Source: Micrasema longulum (lineage: Eukaryota; Arthropoda; Insecta; Trichoptera; Brachycentridae). From it: DNA of 64,000 nt. Under the pieces are notes generated by a model that searched no databases, was not told where the DNA came from, and saw only the letters and a list, made by a program, of their open reading frames with translations. Each line of letters starts with the position of its first letter. The first letter of the stretch is position 1. The stretch lies in the NCBI GenBank assembly GCA_022494885.1, contig JAGVSM010000876.1:184050-248049 (forward strand). The letters are read 5' to 3'. The translations under genes were made by a program, and so were the position numbers. Below are positions 1 to 12,100 of the stretch, piece after piece.

Positions 1-375
1 ATCGACATTATTTTAGTATAACAAAAAATCCAGTAAAAGACATAAATTAATATAAATTACAAGGAATTCAATGAAATAATCTGACTGGGATCCATAAAAA
101 ACGAATATGGTTTGTAAATATTCAAAAATCAGCTTTTTTTATACACAAAAAAATAACATCCATCTTTTTTTTGTATACGCATTCTCGGCGAATGCAACCC
201 TGGTGATGGATAAAAAAAACATTCAAGCTCCTAACTTTTTTTGTACTTGATAAATTGAAGATTTTATAAGCTATAAACCTTCTCTTGGCAAAGATGTACA
301 TTTATCTGAAAACCGCACGCAAATCGGTTTGGTAGTTATCGAGTCCATCGAGGACAACCATTCGAACATTGCCTT

Positions 376-771
376 TTATATATATAGATGTATTTTTTTT
401 GCACTTAGAGAATAGGGAAATATCACGTTGTTTTTATTTACATTTTTAAAGTAATAAATATCTATAAAATTCTGATCAGTAAAAAAAATCTTTTGCCAAT
501 TATTAGTAGCATAAAAAATATTTTTAAATTTGTAATTTTGAATTCCCGCAAAAACGATCATTCCATTGGCCACGCCCCTAATACGTCGCGATTCATGTTT
601 TTTTGTTCCAAACGATTCGAATTTGTTCAGAACATTGTCACGAATCTTGACGTCACAACTATTAAAGCCAAACATGTCGCGTTTTTCTAGCGACGTATTT
701 AAAAAAATATTTTTTAAATTCATACACGAAAACATTTCTCCACAATATATGTATTGATTTTGAAAATACAA
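376..771 (-). other. Unidentified 131-codon open frame
   Basis: A 131-codon open frame on the minus strand, long for AT-rich intergenic DNA. The translation is rich in Asn, Lys and Phe and shows no domain I recognise. It has no visible splice signals of quality and no neighbouring gene on its strand. It could be the remnant of a transposase or a chance frame. Confidence 0.2.
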
Positions 772-1138
772 TTAATTATTCTAAATCCATTTAATATATT
801 TTTATTGATATTCGTAGTATGTGATATTTCCCCATTATTAGGCTTTTTCTACGATGTTTCATTTTGATGATCACCCTATCGTCAATTTAGACTTCGCCTC
901 CTTTCCCCACCCCTTTTTGTTCTACTGTTTTTCCCACAAGATTAAACATTTTTTCATGATAATCAGTGAACATTGGTGTTAGCTTCTAATAGCATGTGTC
1001 CTATCCGCACGTTGGTTTTATATTCACTATGATGAAGGTGTATAGTGAGATTAGCATGTTTGTGTAATTAGTGTCCTGACGAAGAGAGTGGGTATTCGGT
1101 AGAGCTAGGGTTTCCTAGGACAGCGGTGCCCATATCTT

Positions 1139-1298
1139 AACGGCCGTAGTGAACAGTGATTTGGCGGACAGCCGTCGTAATGGTGACTAGAGAGTGGCTT
1201 TATTTTTTAACGGTGTTATCAACACCGTTTTCCTTGGAAATCACTCTCTAGTCACCATTACGACGGCTGTCCACCGCATCACCGCTCACTACGGCCGT
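1139..1298. repeat. Foldback element, about 58-bp arms
   Basis: The left arm (1139-1196) and right arm (1242-1298) are near-perfect reverse complements, both containing TAATGGTGACTAGAGAGTG or its complement. The loop holds a second small hairpin (AACGGTGTTATCAACACCGTT region, 1209-1229). The structure fits a foldback-type MITE. Confidence 0.75.
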
Positions 1299-1918
1299 AA
1301 TCAAGCCAATCAAGTCCAAAACACTTGCCCTGGGTTCTGGTCCAATTTACACACAGAACTGTATTTTTCATCCGCCCGGACATATGGAATAAAACACAAA
1401 TTTTCTGTATTCCCTTCTCAAAGATATTATTTATCTCTGTTGTAATATACGCATCTTAGAAATTAATTAATATTTGAGCCTCTAACTTTTAATTTAATAA
1501 CTCGCTTTTCTTATCAGAAATCTACTTTAGAATAAAACGGTGTTTTTAACCTATGTAGTGGAATATTTGAAAACCTATATATGTAATATAAATATATGAA
1601 TAAACACTTTTTTTTCTGGCCAGTTCAGATGCATGGTAAGTTTTTTACTATACCGTGTGTCGTTCGTACTCTTTTCCGATATTTCGGATCGCATTACAGC
1701 TTCCATTATACATTAACTCTGATTATGGACGCTGTAATGCGATTTGAAACGCCGGAAAATAGTACGACTCACGCCATAATAATCCAGAAAAACACAGCGT
1801 GTTTGTATAATCACTAGCTGAACCCGGCAATGCTTGACTATTGTTAGATTTGAGTATTATAGAGATTAAATGAACATTTGATATCAATTATTGTATTAAA
1901 TTAAAATTAAATATATAA

Positions 1919-2153
1919 AATACGTCATTATTTTTTATTAAATAAATTGTAATAACTGTTGTATTCAATTAACTTTAAGTTAATTGCAATGCTTTCGGGT
2001 ATTCAGTGGTTTTGGTGATTCCATTTGCCATATAATATACGTCATTATTTTTTATTAAATAAATTGTAATAACTGTTGTATTCAATTAACTTTAAGTAAA
2101 TTGCAATGCTTTCGGGTATTCAGTGGTTTTGGTGATTCCATTTGCCATATAAT
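1919..2153. repeat. 117-bp tandem duplication
   Basis: Two head-to-tail copies of a 117-bp unit, differing at only a few bases (for example AAGTTAATTGC against AAGTAAATTGC). Each copy includes GCTTTCGGGTATTCAGTGG. The near-identity points to a recent local duplication. Confidence 0.85.
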
Positions 2154-3284
2154 ATGTCAAATGGAATACAATAAAATACCTTAGTTTTCTTACAAGGCAG
2201 CGTGCAACGTATAATTAATTGTTCGTGAGAAAAACATGGATTCTCCAAATTCTCAAAATTTAAAAAAATTCTCTTAACCCACACATATTCGGAACGATTG
2301 ACATTGCGATCTGTTTATCCTTATTGCAAAAGCCAGTTTAATATGATCGCAAGTTTCAATAAATACTTTGGCGTGATTCTCATGAAAAACCTCTTCAACT
2401 TTTTCAGTTGAATACCATTATTTTCGGCATAAACCTATATGTATATCTTACAATTCAGTACATCTATAGGTCGCGTTGAATCCGGCTCAAAGAACAAAAA
2501 AGGAATGTTTGGTCAGCTCAAGATTCTAAATAAGAATAATATGAATATATTTTGGTACGTTCAAAATCATCTTCATTCAACTATCCGCAGCTGAAAGTAA
2601 ATACATATGGCACTATATTTGTGCACCAATCGTAGTAAATCTGAATATTTTTTTTTTACATAGAGGTAAGATTATCAAATTTTCGCTTTGGGTGACTATC
2701 CAAGGACTGAAATATTTATGTAAAAAAAAAACACATTTTCAAATCAGTATTTCGTGTCGAACATATCGGTAATCGAACCTGAGATCTCTTATAAGGAAAG
2801 TCAAGACATTACGTTTTTCTTTTTTTTTGAAAGGTTTAAAATGAGTAGTTGAAATAAAAATTTGCGGTGTAAAAATATACTTGACCGCATTTAGTATTTT
2901 TGGTAACTTTCAATGACACGCAACATCACAATATCATATGAGAGTTTATGTAGTATGAAAACATTTTTCTGAAAAACATTTTTTAATATAAATAATCTCG
3001 CACAGGATTATTTATAAAATAATTTATTTTGTAAACTGTTTGCTTATTTGGGAAAAGCATTGCAGTATTACCACTCTATTAAAAATAAATATCCCACTCC
3101 GAGCATAGACAATATAATTTAATGCGCGAAATGCCGTAATTTATTGTTATAACTAGCAACCCTAAAGCCAGACGTCAAACACGAATTGTGGTCTGTGGTA
3201 AATAATTAGTTTTGTACTGATTCTAAAAGGATTTATGAATTTTGATAATTATAAATTATAACAACTGTATTTTAAGATCTTATT

Positions 3285-6200
3285 ATGGCTGGTGAAGTTG
3301 TGGTTGATGCCTTACCGTACATTGATCAAGGTTATGACGATCCCGGCATCAGAGAAGCCGTAAGTATAATTTAATTTCCAGTAAACATTTTATAACGTAA
3401 TATTCTGCTCATTTCTAAGGAACTTTACCGCTATTTTTTATATTATATCTTGTAATAAATACGTCTCATGCAAATGCGCTCACTTTATTCCAGGCGTTGG
3501 CAATGGTTGATGAAGAATGCAGGAGATATCGTCCTACAAAGAACTATTTGGAGCAGCTACCTCCTTCGGCAACAGTTCCATCTTCAGCAACATTTGAAAC
3601 ACCCCTTCTAAGAAGAGAATTGGAAAGACTGAATGCCAGATTACCGCCCGAACCTCTATCTATGAAACGGTTAGTCTGTAGTTAGTAAAGAGTTCTTAGT
3701 ATTTTACAAAATCCAAATTATTTGCGAAGGATATAGGTAAGTAATATATGAATGTGCTTCGCAACAATAAAAGTTATATGGCCTTGTTGTTAACATTATA
3801 ATTTACAGTTTTGTCGCACTGAGTCTTGAAAATGGATAACTTCTCATAAGCATGATTACTTCATAATTTATGCATAAATATAAACTATATCAATATTCTT
3901 ATAGTCGTTAAAGTAAATGTTTCTAATTAATATATTTATCACAATAAAATTTTGTGTATTTATAATGTAATTCTATTTAAACATGTATTTTTCTGTGTCT
4001 GGGCGGATGAATAATACAGATCTGGGTGTGAAATAGAACCAAAACCCAGGGTGAGTGTTTTCGACTCGATGGCTCCTCTCAAGTAAAAATCCTGAAAAAG
4101 GAAATCAAGTTGGGATCATAGTGTATGTGATGATTTCGCCTACCATGCTTGAGGTCCTAGGTTCAATTCCTGATAGGGTGGACATAAAATATTGGTTTTT
4201 AAAGTAGTTCTACCCTGCAATATTTCTTTTATTTATTTATTTCACATAAAACTTTTGTATACGAACATCTCACTGGATAACCCGTGCCGAGGCATTCATT
4301 TACATTATTTTTATATTATGTTCTAGTTACAGTAGTTGGTATTTATAATAATACATACACGCACTTAAATGTATGCATACATACAGATATAAATAAATAG
4401 TAAAATCAATTATAATAATAACAAAAAAAAACATAATAGTAGTAATATAATACACATAGGTACTGGGCAGATATTGAGCGGAGAAGCATGCCACTGTCGC
4501 AGACTATTTGACACCTCTACACCGGCCAGCTGCCGGTCCTCCAACATCTGCACAAATACCTATATATATATATATATATATTTCTACACTTCAGGTGCCA
4601 GTCCAGAAACAATGATAATCAAAACACTTTATTGACATCATTGTTTCTGGACTGGCACCTGAAGTGTAGAAATAATCACCTTACCTTCCGTCTAGATCCA
4701 TATACGCTGCAATTGGAATTCTAATGCCCTTTGCACCACTGAGTGCAGAAAGAGAAATAATGGTGATCATGAAACATGTATTAATTTACAAATTTTGAAC
4801 CTTCGGAAGAAGACACATGACTATTAGTTAACAGAAATGTTGACTACAAAACAATAAGTCAAATATGTTATGTATAAATTCTTGTTTTTTATTTTTCTGT
4901 AAATAACGAAACCAAAAATCAATATTATTACTTAGTTTTTTTCTTTGATGAAGAATAATAAGCAAATTTTGATGGGTGGCATAATTTCTTTGTGACACCT
5001 GACTTTTATCATTCTAATCATTTATTTTTATCATTGACCACAGCGCCACGCCGTTGAAAAGTGAGCTCGTGTACGCTATTGTCGTCAGATTTTAGTTTTA
5101 ACAAAATGACAGAGAAAGTTGAACAACGTTACTGCATCAAATTTTGTTTAAAGCTTGGGGATTCTCAAGTGGAAACTATCCGCAAAATTAAAAAGTGTTT
5201 GGAGACGAAGCAATGGGCACCACACAGATAAAGGAGTGGTATAACCGATTCAAAGATGGCCGCTCATCGGTGAAGAGTGAAGCACGATCCAGTAGGCCCT
5301 CAACATCCAAAACTGATGTTGTCATTGATCAAGTAAGGACCCTGGTCATGCAGGATCGTTGAATAATGATCAGAGAACTTGCTGATGAAGTGAACATTAG
5401 TGTTGGATCCATTCATTCCATTTTAACTGAAGATTTGGCCCTCAGAAGGGTCTCAGCAAAATTTGTGCCAAAGTTGCTGACAATTGAGCAAAAGAAACTT
5501 TGTGTGGAGATCGCACAGAACATGCTGGAGACAGTGATCAATGATCCCAACTTTCTCAACACAGTGATCACTGGTGATGGCTTTTTTCCAGCTGAAAATG
5601 CCTTTGAAAGGGACCAGATTTCAGACCAGGGAAGACATCATGAACATTGCGACGGACCACCTGCGCGCCATACCAAAAGAGTCTTTCCATGGTTGCTTTC
5701 GGCGGTGGCAGAACTGTTGGGAGAAGTTTGTAGCAGCTCAAGGGGACTTCTTTGAAGGGAATTAGTGTCATTTAATTGTATCTTAATAAATGTTGTTTAT
5801 ACGAATAAAAGTCTGATACTTTTTGAACAGACCTTGTATATACAATATGTTTTTCTATGCCCATTTTGAACCAACGTATGCGTATTATCATACCTAAATT
5901 GTTTTATTGTTCACATTACATCGTATTCACTGCATTTTGTGATTACCTACCGTATATAACCTGAATTCATAATACTCAACTAATATTATTTTATACTTTA
6001 TTTTTTAGATATGAACTGCCACCACCAGTTGCTGGCAGACTCAGCGATGCTACGGCGTGGATTGAGGCTGTGGACAATTCTCATGCACAGCTTGAACACC
6101 AAGCTACTAGGTAATACATATGTAATACATAATGCGCCGTGGCGCAGTTGGTTAGACAGCTTACTGTGAATCTAGCGTCGCGGGTTCAATTCCCGCCAAT

Positions 6201-8199
6201 TGCAAGAAAAATATCCACGAAAGAATTTTTTCTCAATCGGTCTGGATGATGTGGTGTATTTTTTATAGCTTCCTTCCATATCCTCTTTCTACCTGCTGAC
6301 AAGCCTCGGAAATAGAGGCTTAGCGGGTTATTTCTTTTTTTTAAAAAAATAATATAAATAATCAAGTCTTCAATTTATAATGTCTCTTGTGTAGTGTAAA
6401 TAATATAAAATATACCTTTTTGTATCTTTAATTTTTCTGATTTAATTATCAAAAAGGCCAACAGGTTTTTGTCTCTTAAAGAAAGTTGTTCAACCAGCAC
6501 CAAAATGTATTTGTGACAGTGCCATACGCATCACAACACTCAATTTCTGTTTAACTGTGTAACATTCACCATTCTGCCCATGTTTAAACATATTTTAAAT
6601 TTTCTTTAGAATAACATATAATCTTTACCATTCTGTTTTACTTTCGGTGCTCATTTTTAATTTTGGAATAAAACTAACACAACTTGTGCTAACACCAAAA
6701 ACATATTGATAACTTACCTATGCATAAAATCTGTGTAAAAAATTATTCAAATATATGTATGTGGTTTTTTTTGCAAGTATTTCCCTTGTAAAATTTTTAA
6801 TTCGAACTAATACATTTTCATAAACTTGTGTCTCAATTTAAGGGTTATGAATCTGGAGTTGCAGTTAGATTACGCTTGTGAGACTTGGCGAGCCTATTTG
6901 GAAATTATCAACAAAATGGTAGCTGGTGCACAAAATAGACTCGCTGCATTACGGTTAGTGAGCCGCTTATTAGAAATATATTTGTATAAATGGATTTACA
7001 ATTTGGCATTTAAAAATATATAAATAAATCGTGACTTAAATAAATGAAATAATTAGCAGTCAAATCGTTTAACAGGGAAAACCACAAAGTCAGTGTTTTA
7101 TTAATTTTAAATATTGCTTCAAGACTTACTCGTTTTCCACAATATGCTGTATCTGGTCAGCGTCCGAAAGGGAAATAATTGACGATTTTTTATGATACAA
7201 TTTAGAAAAGAGACAGCGTCAGTGAACTGGGAACGTAAATCTGTTCAGACAGCCATCGGGTCCAAGTTGCGAGGGTTTGAGCAAGCTTGGGTACAGCTCG
7301 TGTCACATAACTATTCCCTGGAGAGGGCCATCGCGGAAATGGAGAACCAGCTGTCCCAGGCTCAAAACAAGAGCAAGGAAGGTGCACAGATAGAGACTCA
7401 GGTATTTAATTAGCTTATTTCTATATTTTAGAATTCAATTTATTTAAGACCACTGCCAGAATTGTATTTTCAGTAAAACAGATTGCTTTAGTTTTACAAA
7501 ATAATATAAATACTAAATTTAAAAAAATTACATCTCTCTGCCTAGTTTAGAATTATAAGCTGTCTACTCTGATTAAGTTATCAGATTAAGGTTTTTTAGT
7601 AAAATCGTAGAAGCAACGCGTAGTAACAAAATTTTTATTAGAATGTTTTTTTTATTATTATGTATGTATTTAACGCTTTTGATAAAATTAGTTGTCAAGT
7701 CAATATGTATTTCCCTGTACCCAAAGGAATTGGAACAAATGTTGTAAATGCTTACAGTAACATATTTAGTTAGCAAGTTTAGAACAACCACTTTATCAAT
7801 TCGCAATATTGTCATCAAAATATTTATTTAGATTATTTATGGACCTATATTCTGATACATTAGTTAGCTTACCACTTTTACATTCTTTGACCATTTTTCC
7901 TGTCCGTATAAACATAATTATTGGCAATTATTATAATTTAATTAATTTTACTATGTATTTTTTATTGTTAATTGATTTGGCAGCTAATTAGAAATTAATA
8001 TTATTATATTTTGTTCTTGAAGCCTGAGTTACCTACAGAAACAAACAACACACAGAAGATGGCTGAAATGATTACAGAAAGCACCTTAGATGTAGCAAAA
8101 AAACAACTTAGAAGAGCAGAAGAACAAGACGTGGAGGAAGACAACGATCCACCAAAGAAAAAGAAAGCAGTCCAAAAAGAAGATATATTTGCAGAATAA
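3285..8199 (+). CDS. BCAS2: BCAS2 / SPF27, Prp19-complex splicing factor
   Basis: Orthologue of BCAS2 (SPF27), which with PRP19, CDC5L and PLRG1 forms the core of the Prp19 complex that activates the spliceosome in the nucleus. Exons: 3285-3359, 3494-3669, 6009-6110, 6843-6953, 7206-7401, 8023-8199. All junctions are GT-AG and the phases join to 279 codons including TAA. The start reads [17 protein letters not shown], almost the family signature, followed by [52 protein letters not shown] and a coiled-coil-like C-terminal half. At 278 aa it is longer than the human protein (225 aa) because of a tail in exon 6 that is rich in acidic residues and then has a lysine run ([10 protein letters not shown]). 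Intron 2 carries a dead mariner and intron 3 a SINE. The ATG at 3285 is chosen because the conserved N-terminus starts there. Confidence 0.93.
3997..4210 (+). repeat. SINE family B copy (5' part)
   Basis: Contains the head shared with 19308-19400 (ACCAAAACCCAGGGTGAGTG, then TCAAGTAAAAATCCTG) and a tRNA-like segment with a B-box-like GGTTCAATTCC near 4169. It lies in BCAS2 intron 2. The 3' part of the family appears separately at 4581-4770. Confidence 0.65.
4237..4345 (+). repeat. Interspersed repeat, one of two copies
   Basis: The segment around CATCTCACTGGATAACCCGT and CATTCATTTACATTATTTTT is repeated in reverse complement at 16733-16860. Family unknown. Confidence 0.6.
4581..4770 (+). repeat. 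SINE B tail with foldback (4581-4673)
   Basis: An inverted repeat made of the SINE B tail motif: ACTTCAGGTGCCAGTCCAG on the left and CTGGACTGGCACCTGAAGT on the right, around a short spacer. The right arm continues into the normal SINE B 3' end (ATCACCTTACCTTC). A (TA)n run lies directly before it (4561-4580). Confidence 0.7.
5106..5840 (+). pseudogene. Decayed mariner transposase, internally deleted
   Basis: Remnant of a mariner-family transposase in BCAS2 intron 2. Visible pieces in order are an N-terminal helix-turn-helix part starting at ATG 5106 (about [12 protein letters not shown]), the linker [15 protein letters not shown], the second HTH ([19 protein letters not shown]) and the block that ends in the first catalytic Asp (NTVITGD). 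The central part with the other two catalytic Asp residues is missing. The sequence jumps to the C-terminus in another frame ([11 protein letters not shown], then GGDFFEG-like, stop 5762-5764). There is an in-frame TGA near 5360 and a frameshift near 5205. The right end, TTTTTGAACAGACCTTGTAT, looks like a mariner terminus; I see no matching left terminus. Confidence 0.85.
6133..6345 (+). repeat. SINE family A, tRNA-derived
   Basis: Head with pol III promoter-like boxes: A box TGGCGCAGTTGG and B box GGTTCAATTCC. A body follows (TCTCAATCGGTCTGG) and then a conserved tail (CTGCTGACAAGCCT, then GGCTTAGCGGGTTATT) running into T-rich sequence. It matches 43919-44122 over its full length. It sits in BCAS2 intron 3. 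Confidence 0.85.
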
Positions 8200-8217
8200 T
8201 TATTACAAATGTCATTA

Positions 8218-8223
8218 AATAAA
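8218..8223 (+). terminator. BCAS2 polyadenylation signal
   Basis: AATAAA 19 bases after the stop codon of BCAS2. It is the first such hexamer and gives a very short 3' UTR. Confidence 0.7.
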
Positions 8224-8397
8224 ACGTTGTGGATTACTTGTCGATTTATTTAAGTAAAATACTTTATAAATATCCAACTCTAAAATGTTTCTAATACTGC
8301 TAAATCTGAATATGTACACTGGTACAAGAAAAAATCAAGCTATTTTAAAATAAATGGCAAAAAGAGTTATTTTTAATATTTAATTTACCAATGAATA

Positions 8398-8815
8398 AGG
8401 AAGTTCAGTGCTACGGGAAATTAGATGTAAAAATCTTTTCTTACGTGTGGCAAAAATTAGACCATTTTTCTCATAAATGTATGGAAAAATTAATAAAAAT
8501 GAACTATGTATTTTGAAACGTCAAAAGTTCTCGTGAACAATCCAATCAATTATAGCGCTGTTATGTGTGGTTCCGGTTTTGGAGAAGCCATTTTTTTTTA
8601 TGTTAGTGTATTTTGACAGCTACAGTGGTTCTACTTTTAAACAGCAGCACAATTCATCGACGACAACTCTTGACGTCACGGGCGGAGTGATTACAAAACT
8701 TTAAAAAAAAATCATAGTGATGATAATACGATACATAAAAATAAAAACAACTTTATTTTGGGCATAGCTTGATGGTCTAATAACAAAACAAAGCCTCCGA
8801 ACTTTCTCATTATGT
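8398..8815 (+). mobile_element. MITE family 1, copy A
   Basis: Shares GAAGTTCAGTGCTACGGGAA at the left end and GATAATACGATACATAA near the right end with copies at 9768-10180 and 49265-49668, and in reverse at 34372-34675. It lies between the convergent 3' ends of BCAS2 and MRM3. Confidence 0.75.
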
Positions 8816-9097
8816 AAAATTATTCCGGCATTGGTATATGCAACATATTTCTCATGCTACGGGTACCAGTCCAAAAAAAAACAATAAATGGTGAGAAACA
8901 CTTCAAATGAATATGGCATTTCTATCCTTTCGCGAATCTATCTCAGAACCACAAGCATGGTAGTTACTAACCACTATGTACACCAAAAGGCAATCATTAA
9001 ATTTGATGATGAATGCTGAATATTTCATATCAAAATTTGTGTATTTTATTAATTATAAACAAATAATAAAATAATCAGTAGTTAAACTAAGTATATT

Positions 9098-9103
9098 TTT
9101 ATT
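9098..9103 (-). terminator. MRM3 polyadenylation signal
   Basis: TTTATT on +, that is AATAAA on the MRM3 strand, 56 bases beyond the stop codon. Confidence 0.55.
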
Positions 9104-9159
9104 CACTTATTATTATATCAACATAAAACCATTTTTATGCTGCTAGCGTTTTAAGTACA

Positions 9160-12100
9160 TTAAACATTTACAGATAAAGAATCTTGGGTTTTTGAGGAAT
9201 TTGTCAAACCAATAAGTATCTGTCTCTTGATTTCAAAGGCAATCACTGCTAGTGCTGTGCCACTGTTTAAGCTATTTACTCCGGGAGTAATTGGTATATT
9301 GGCTCTAGCACCACCCCGTTCGTTGACAAAGCTGTAAAAAATAACAAACATAGCCAAGTATAAATTAACTACAACGCTAAAAAATGCATATGTGTATCTT
9401 CATCTCAGTATCGCAAACAACAAACTGTATGTTAAATATTTTTTGTTAATTCTGAAATATTTTTTTTTTAGTTACATTAAGGGAAAGAAAAGTAGTGAGT
9501 AGATGTCCATCTAAATTTAAATAATATGTATTACATATACCCTGTTGCAATAGTAATGCACACTAACTGTGAGGCTAAATTAAACAATCATTTTTTCATT
9601 TAGATTTTTTTTACATCTTTGACTTCCCCTTTTTGAAATATACATTCGGAGGCTCTCGTGGTGAGGGACTAGGACTCTTGTCACACACGGTTCCGGCTTT
9701 GATTCCCAGTGGCCAAAATAATTCAATGTGATTTTTCTCAAGCATCAATTATTACAGCACTGTTCTGTGATGAGGAACTTCAGCCCTATGGGAAATTGTA
9801 CACAAAAATGTTTTCTTACGCGCGGTAAAAATTAGAGCATTAAATTATACGGCAAAGTTCCTTGTAAATGTACAAAAAAAAAAAAAAAAACTATGAACGA
9901 AGTCACTAGTTCATATGAATCAACCGATGATAAGAGAGCTGTGGAAGATTTCCAGTTTACTTACCGTCAACGAACCAATCGGCAGAACTGAAGAAGAGAA
10001 GAACGAGAAGAAGCGAAAGAGAACTTAAGACGTCACACGCGGACTAATTTCAGAAATACAAAACCTTAGAGCTGATAATACGATACATAACGTTAAAAAA
10101 ATTATAGTCTATTGACAAATAATAAAAAAAAAGTTTAATAGTCTATTAACAAATAAAAAAAACTACTGAACTTCCCGTTGCGTCTCTTGGCCTGTTATTG
10201 TACAAAAATGTATAATACTTGATAGTAAATCTGTATACAATACTTACTCATAGCATTCGTTACTGATGCCCATAGTCTCGCCACCAATAATCACTGTGAT
10301 GGACGACTGCTTCGTGTAATCAACTGCGTAGTATGGAACTAATGGTATATTTACGGCAGACAAAATATAAGAGTTTTCTGAGCTTTCGCTCTGTGATGAA
10401 ATTGGATTTTCTAAGTTGTTGTCGGCGATGAATATTGAACTCTTTGGTTCTATTCTTTTACAGATTTGATTCCAACTTAAATTATCTTCTATCGGTATAC
10501 GAAAATGAGCTCCAGACGCACTTCGTAATACTTTACTATCCCAAATATCCACGCAACCTAAAAATATGTATAAATCAGCAAAGGGGTATTAAAAAATAAG
10601 TACATAAAAATTAGAGTAACTTCTATGTATTATAATATGAAGTTATTATCTCGTTTAATTTCCTGGATAAATTTATTAAGTTCTCCAAAATGAAAGCTAT
10701 TTTTAGGTGAAGTGCAAAAGTTTGGATTTTGTTTAAGGGAAGAGACCATTGCAGGAGACTGCTTTGAGATATTGCATACATTTATATACTATTAAGTTGT
10801 CCCGACATGGTTGATATGAAATCATTATTTAAAAGGGTTTTTCACACTATAATATATCATAGTCCCTGGACTGGTACCTGAAGTGTAAGACTGATCATCT
10901 TACCTTCATGTAACAAAAATGATCAAGATACACTGTGATTGGATTAATAATACAGTGCCTTATGCACTATTAGATGCGGAAAGGAAATGATGATGATGAA
11001 GTTGTCCATGGCCCCGATTACAATGGGAAGTTAACAGAGTTATCTTCGATTGTCTATAAAGAAAAACCGATATTTGTGTACGAAAATGAGTATATTTTCA
11101 CGAACATTTAAAGTATCTTAATAGGTAACCTATAAATGAACATGTTTAGAAGAAAAAATTGTATGCATATTCTGCTTTTCATACAGAAAACTTAATTTTA
11201 CTTTGTAGATAAAATTGAAGACAAATGTTAACTTCCCATTGTAATCGGGGCCCAGATGTAGATTAGAATATTACATGTTTTTGCAGTCATTTTTATTTTT
11301 GGTATTGTTTAATAATATGCATGCTTCCACTTTCCATTGTGTTGTATCCCAACTCAACACAGGGCTCTTGGCCTCATAGAGTTAGGGATATGTTATTATT
11401 TTTGTAATATATTTATTTGTATGAATAAATAAATTTTAAATAAAAAAAAGACGAGTTCCAACAAAATTACAAGATGGATAGATAGTATATTTAGTAATTT
11501 TTTGAGAAGGAAGTGTGCATTACCAAATATGATAAATCATTGCCTGTTGTCAAGTTATCATTTTACACAGTCACATTCACCATGATGCCTTTATTTACAA
11601 TTTTTTGAAACACACATTTTCATTTATAGAAAGAAAACTTAGTTTTTTATTTCTGAACCACAACCGGCCAGGAGGCCTGTTTGTTTATTTTAATTTTTTT
11701 TTATTTAGCTGTAATATTTTAATAACCGTAACAAATTTTAACAAAAATAAAGCATTCTAACCATCCATTACAAAATTTAATGGCCATTTGGTTTATTTAT
11801 CTATCTTGATGAAATTCTTTAACAGATAAATCTAACACATATTATTTATAAACAAAAGTTTAACACATTCACCGCGGTGCTCACATACGTCTTCGAGCGC
11901 CTATGACAGCACTAATACGCGGCGCTCACAGCATATGTGAGTAATTTATTATCAAAAAGGTTCGTAGCTTAAGTATTCATAAAGTATAGAGATAAAATTC
12001 ATGGTCACTATCAAAATAAGGGTTTAAGTAATTAATAAAAAAAGTGGTTAAATTATTAGTATAAATAAAATACATTAATTTTGAATGCGGGAATGGGTTA

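Larger units (their letters stand above)
1..3284. other. Intergenic, repeat-rich, upstream of BCAS2
   Basis: I find no host gene here. The stretch holds one open frame of unknown meaning on the minus strand (376-771), a long foldback (1139-1298), a reverse piece of SINE family B (about 1317-1390), a small inverted repeat (about 1683-1760) and a 117-bp tandem duplication (1919-2153). About 2755-2800 resembles a tRNA-derived SINE fragment in reverse. The last 150 bases before 3285 should contain the BCAS2 promoter and 5' UTR, but no TATA box or other element stands out. Confidence 0.6.

Noticed and set aside
5366..5755. 129-codon frame as a host gene
   Set aside because: It is a mariner transposase piece with the catalytic core deleted and a frame change near 5580.
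6133..6200. Possible tRNA gene
   Set aside because: A and B boxes are present, but the arms do not pair as a tRNA and the same head recurs with a long common tail, so it is a SINE.
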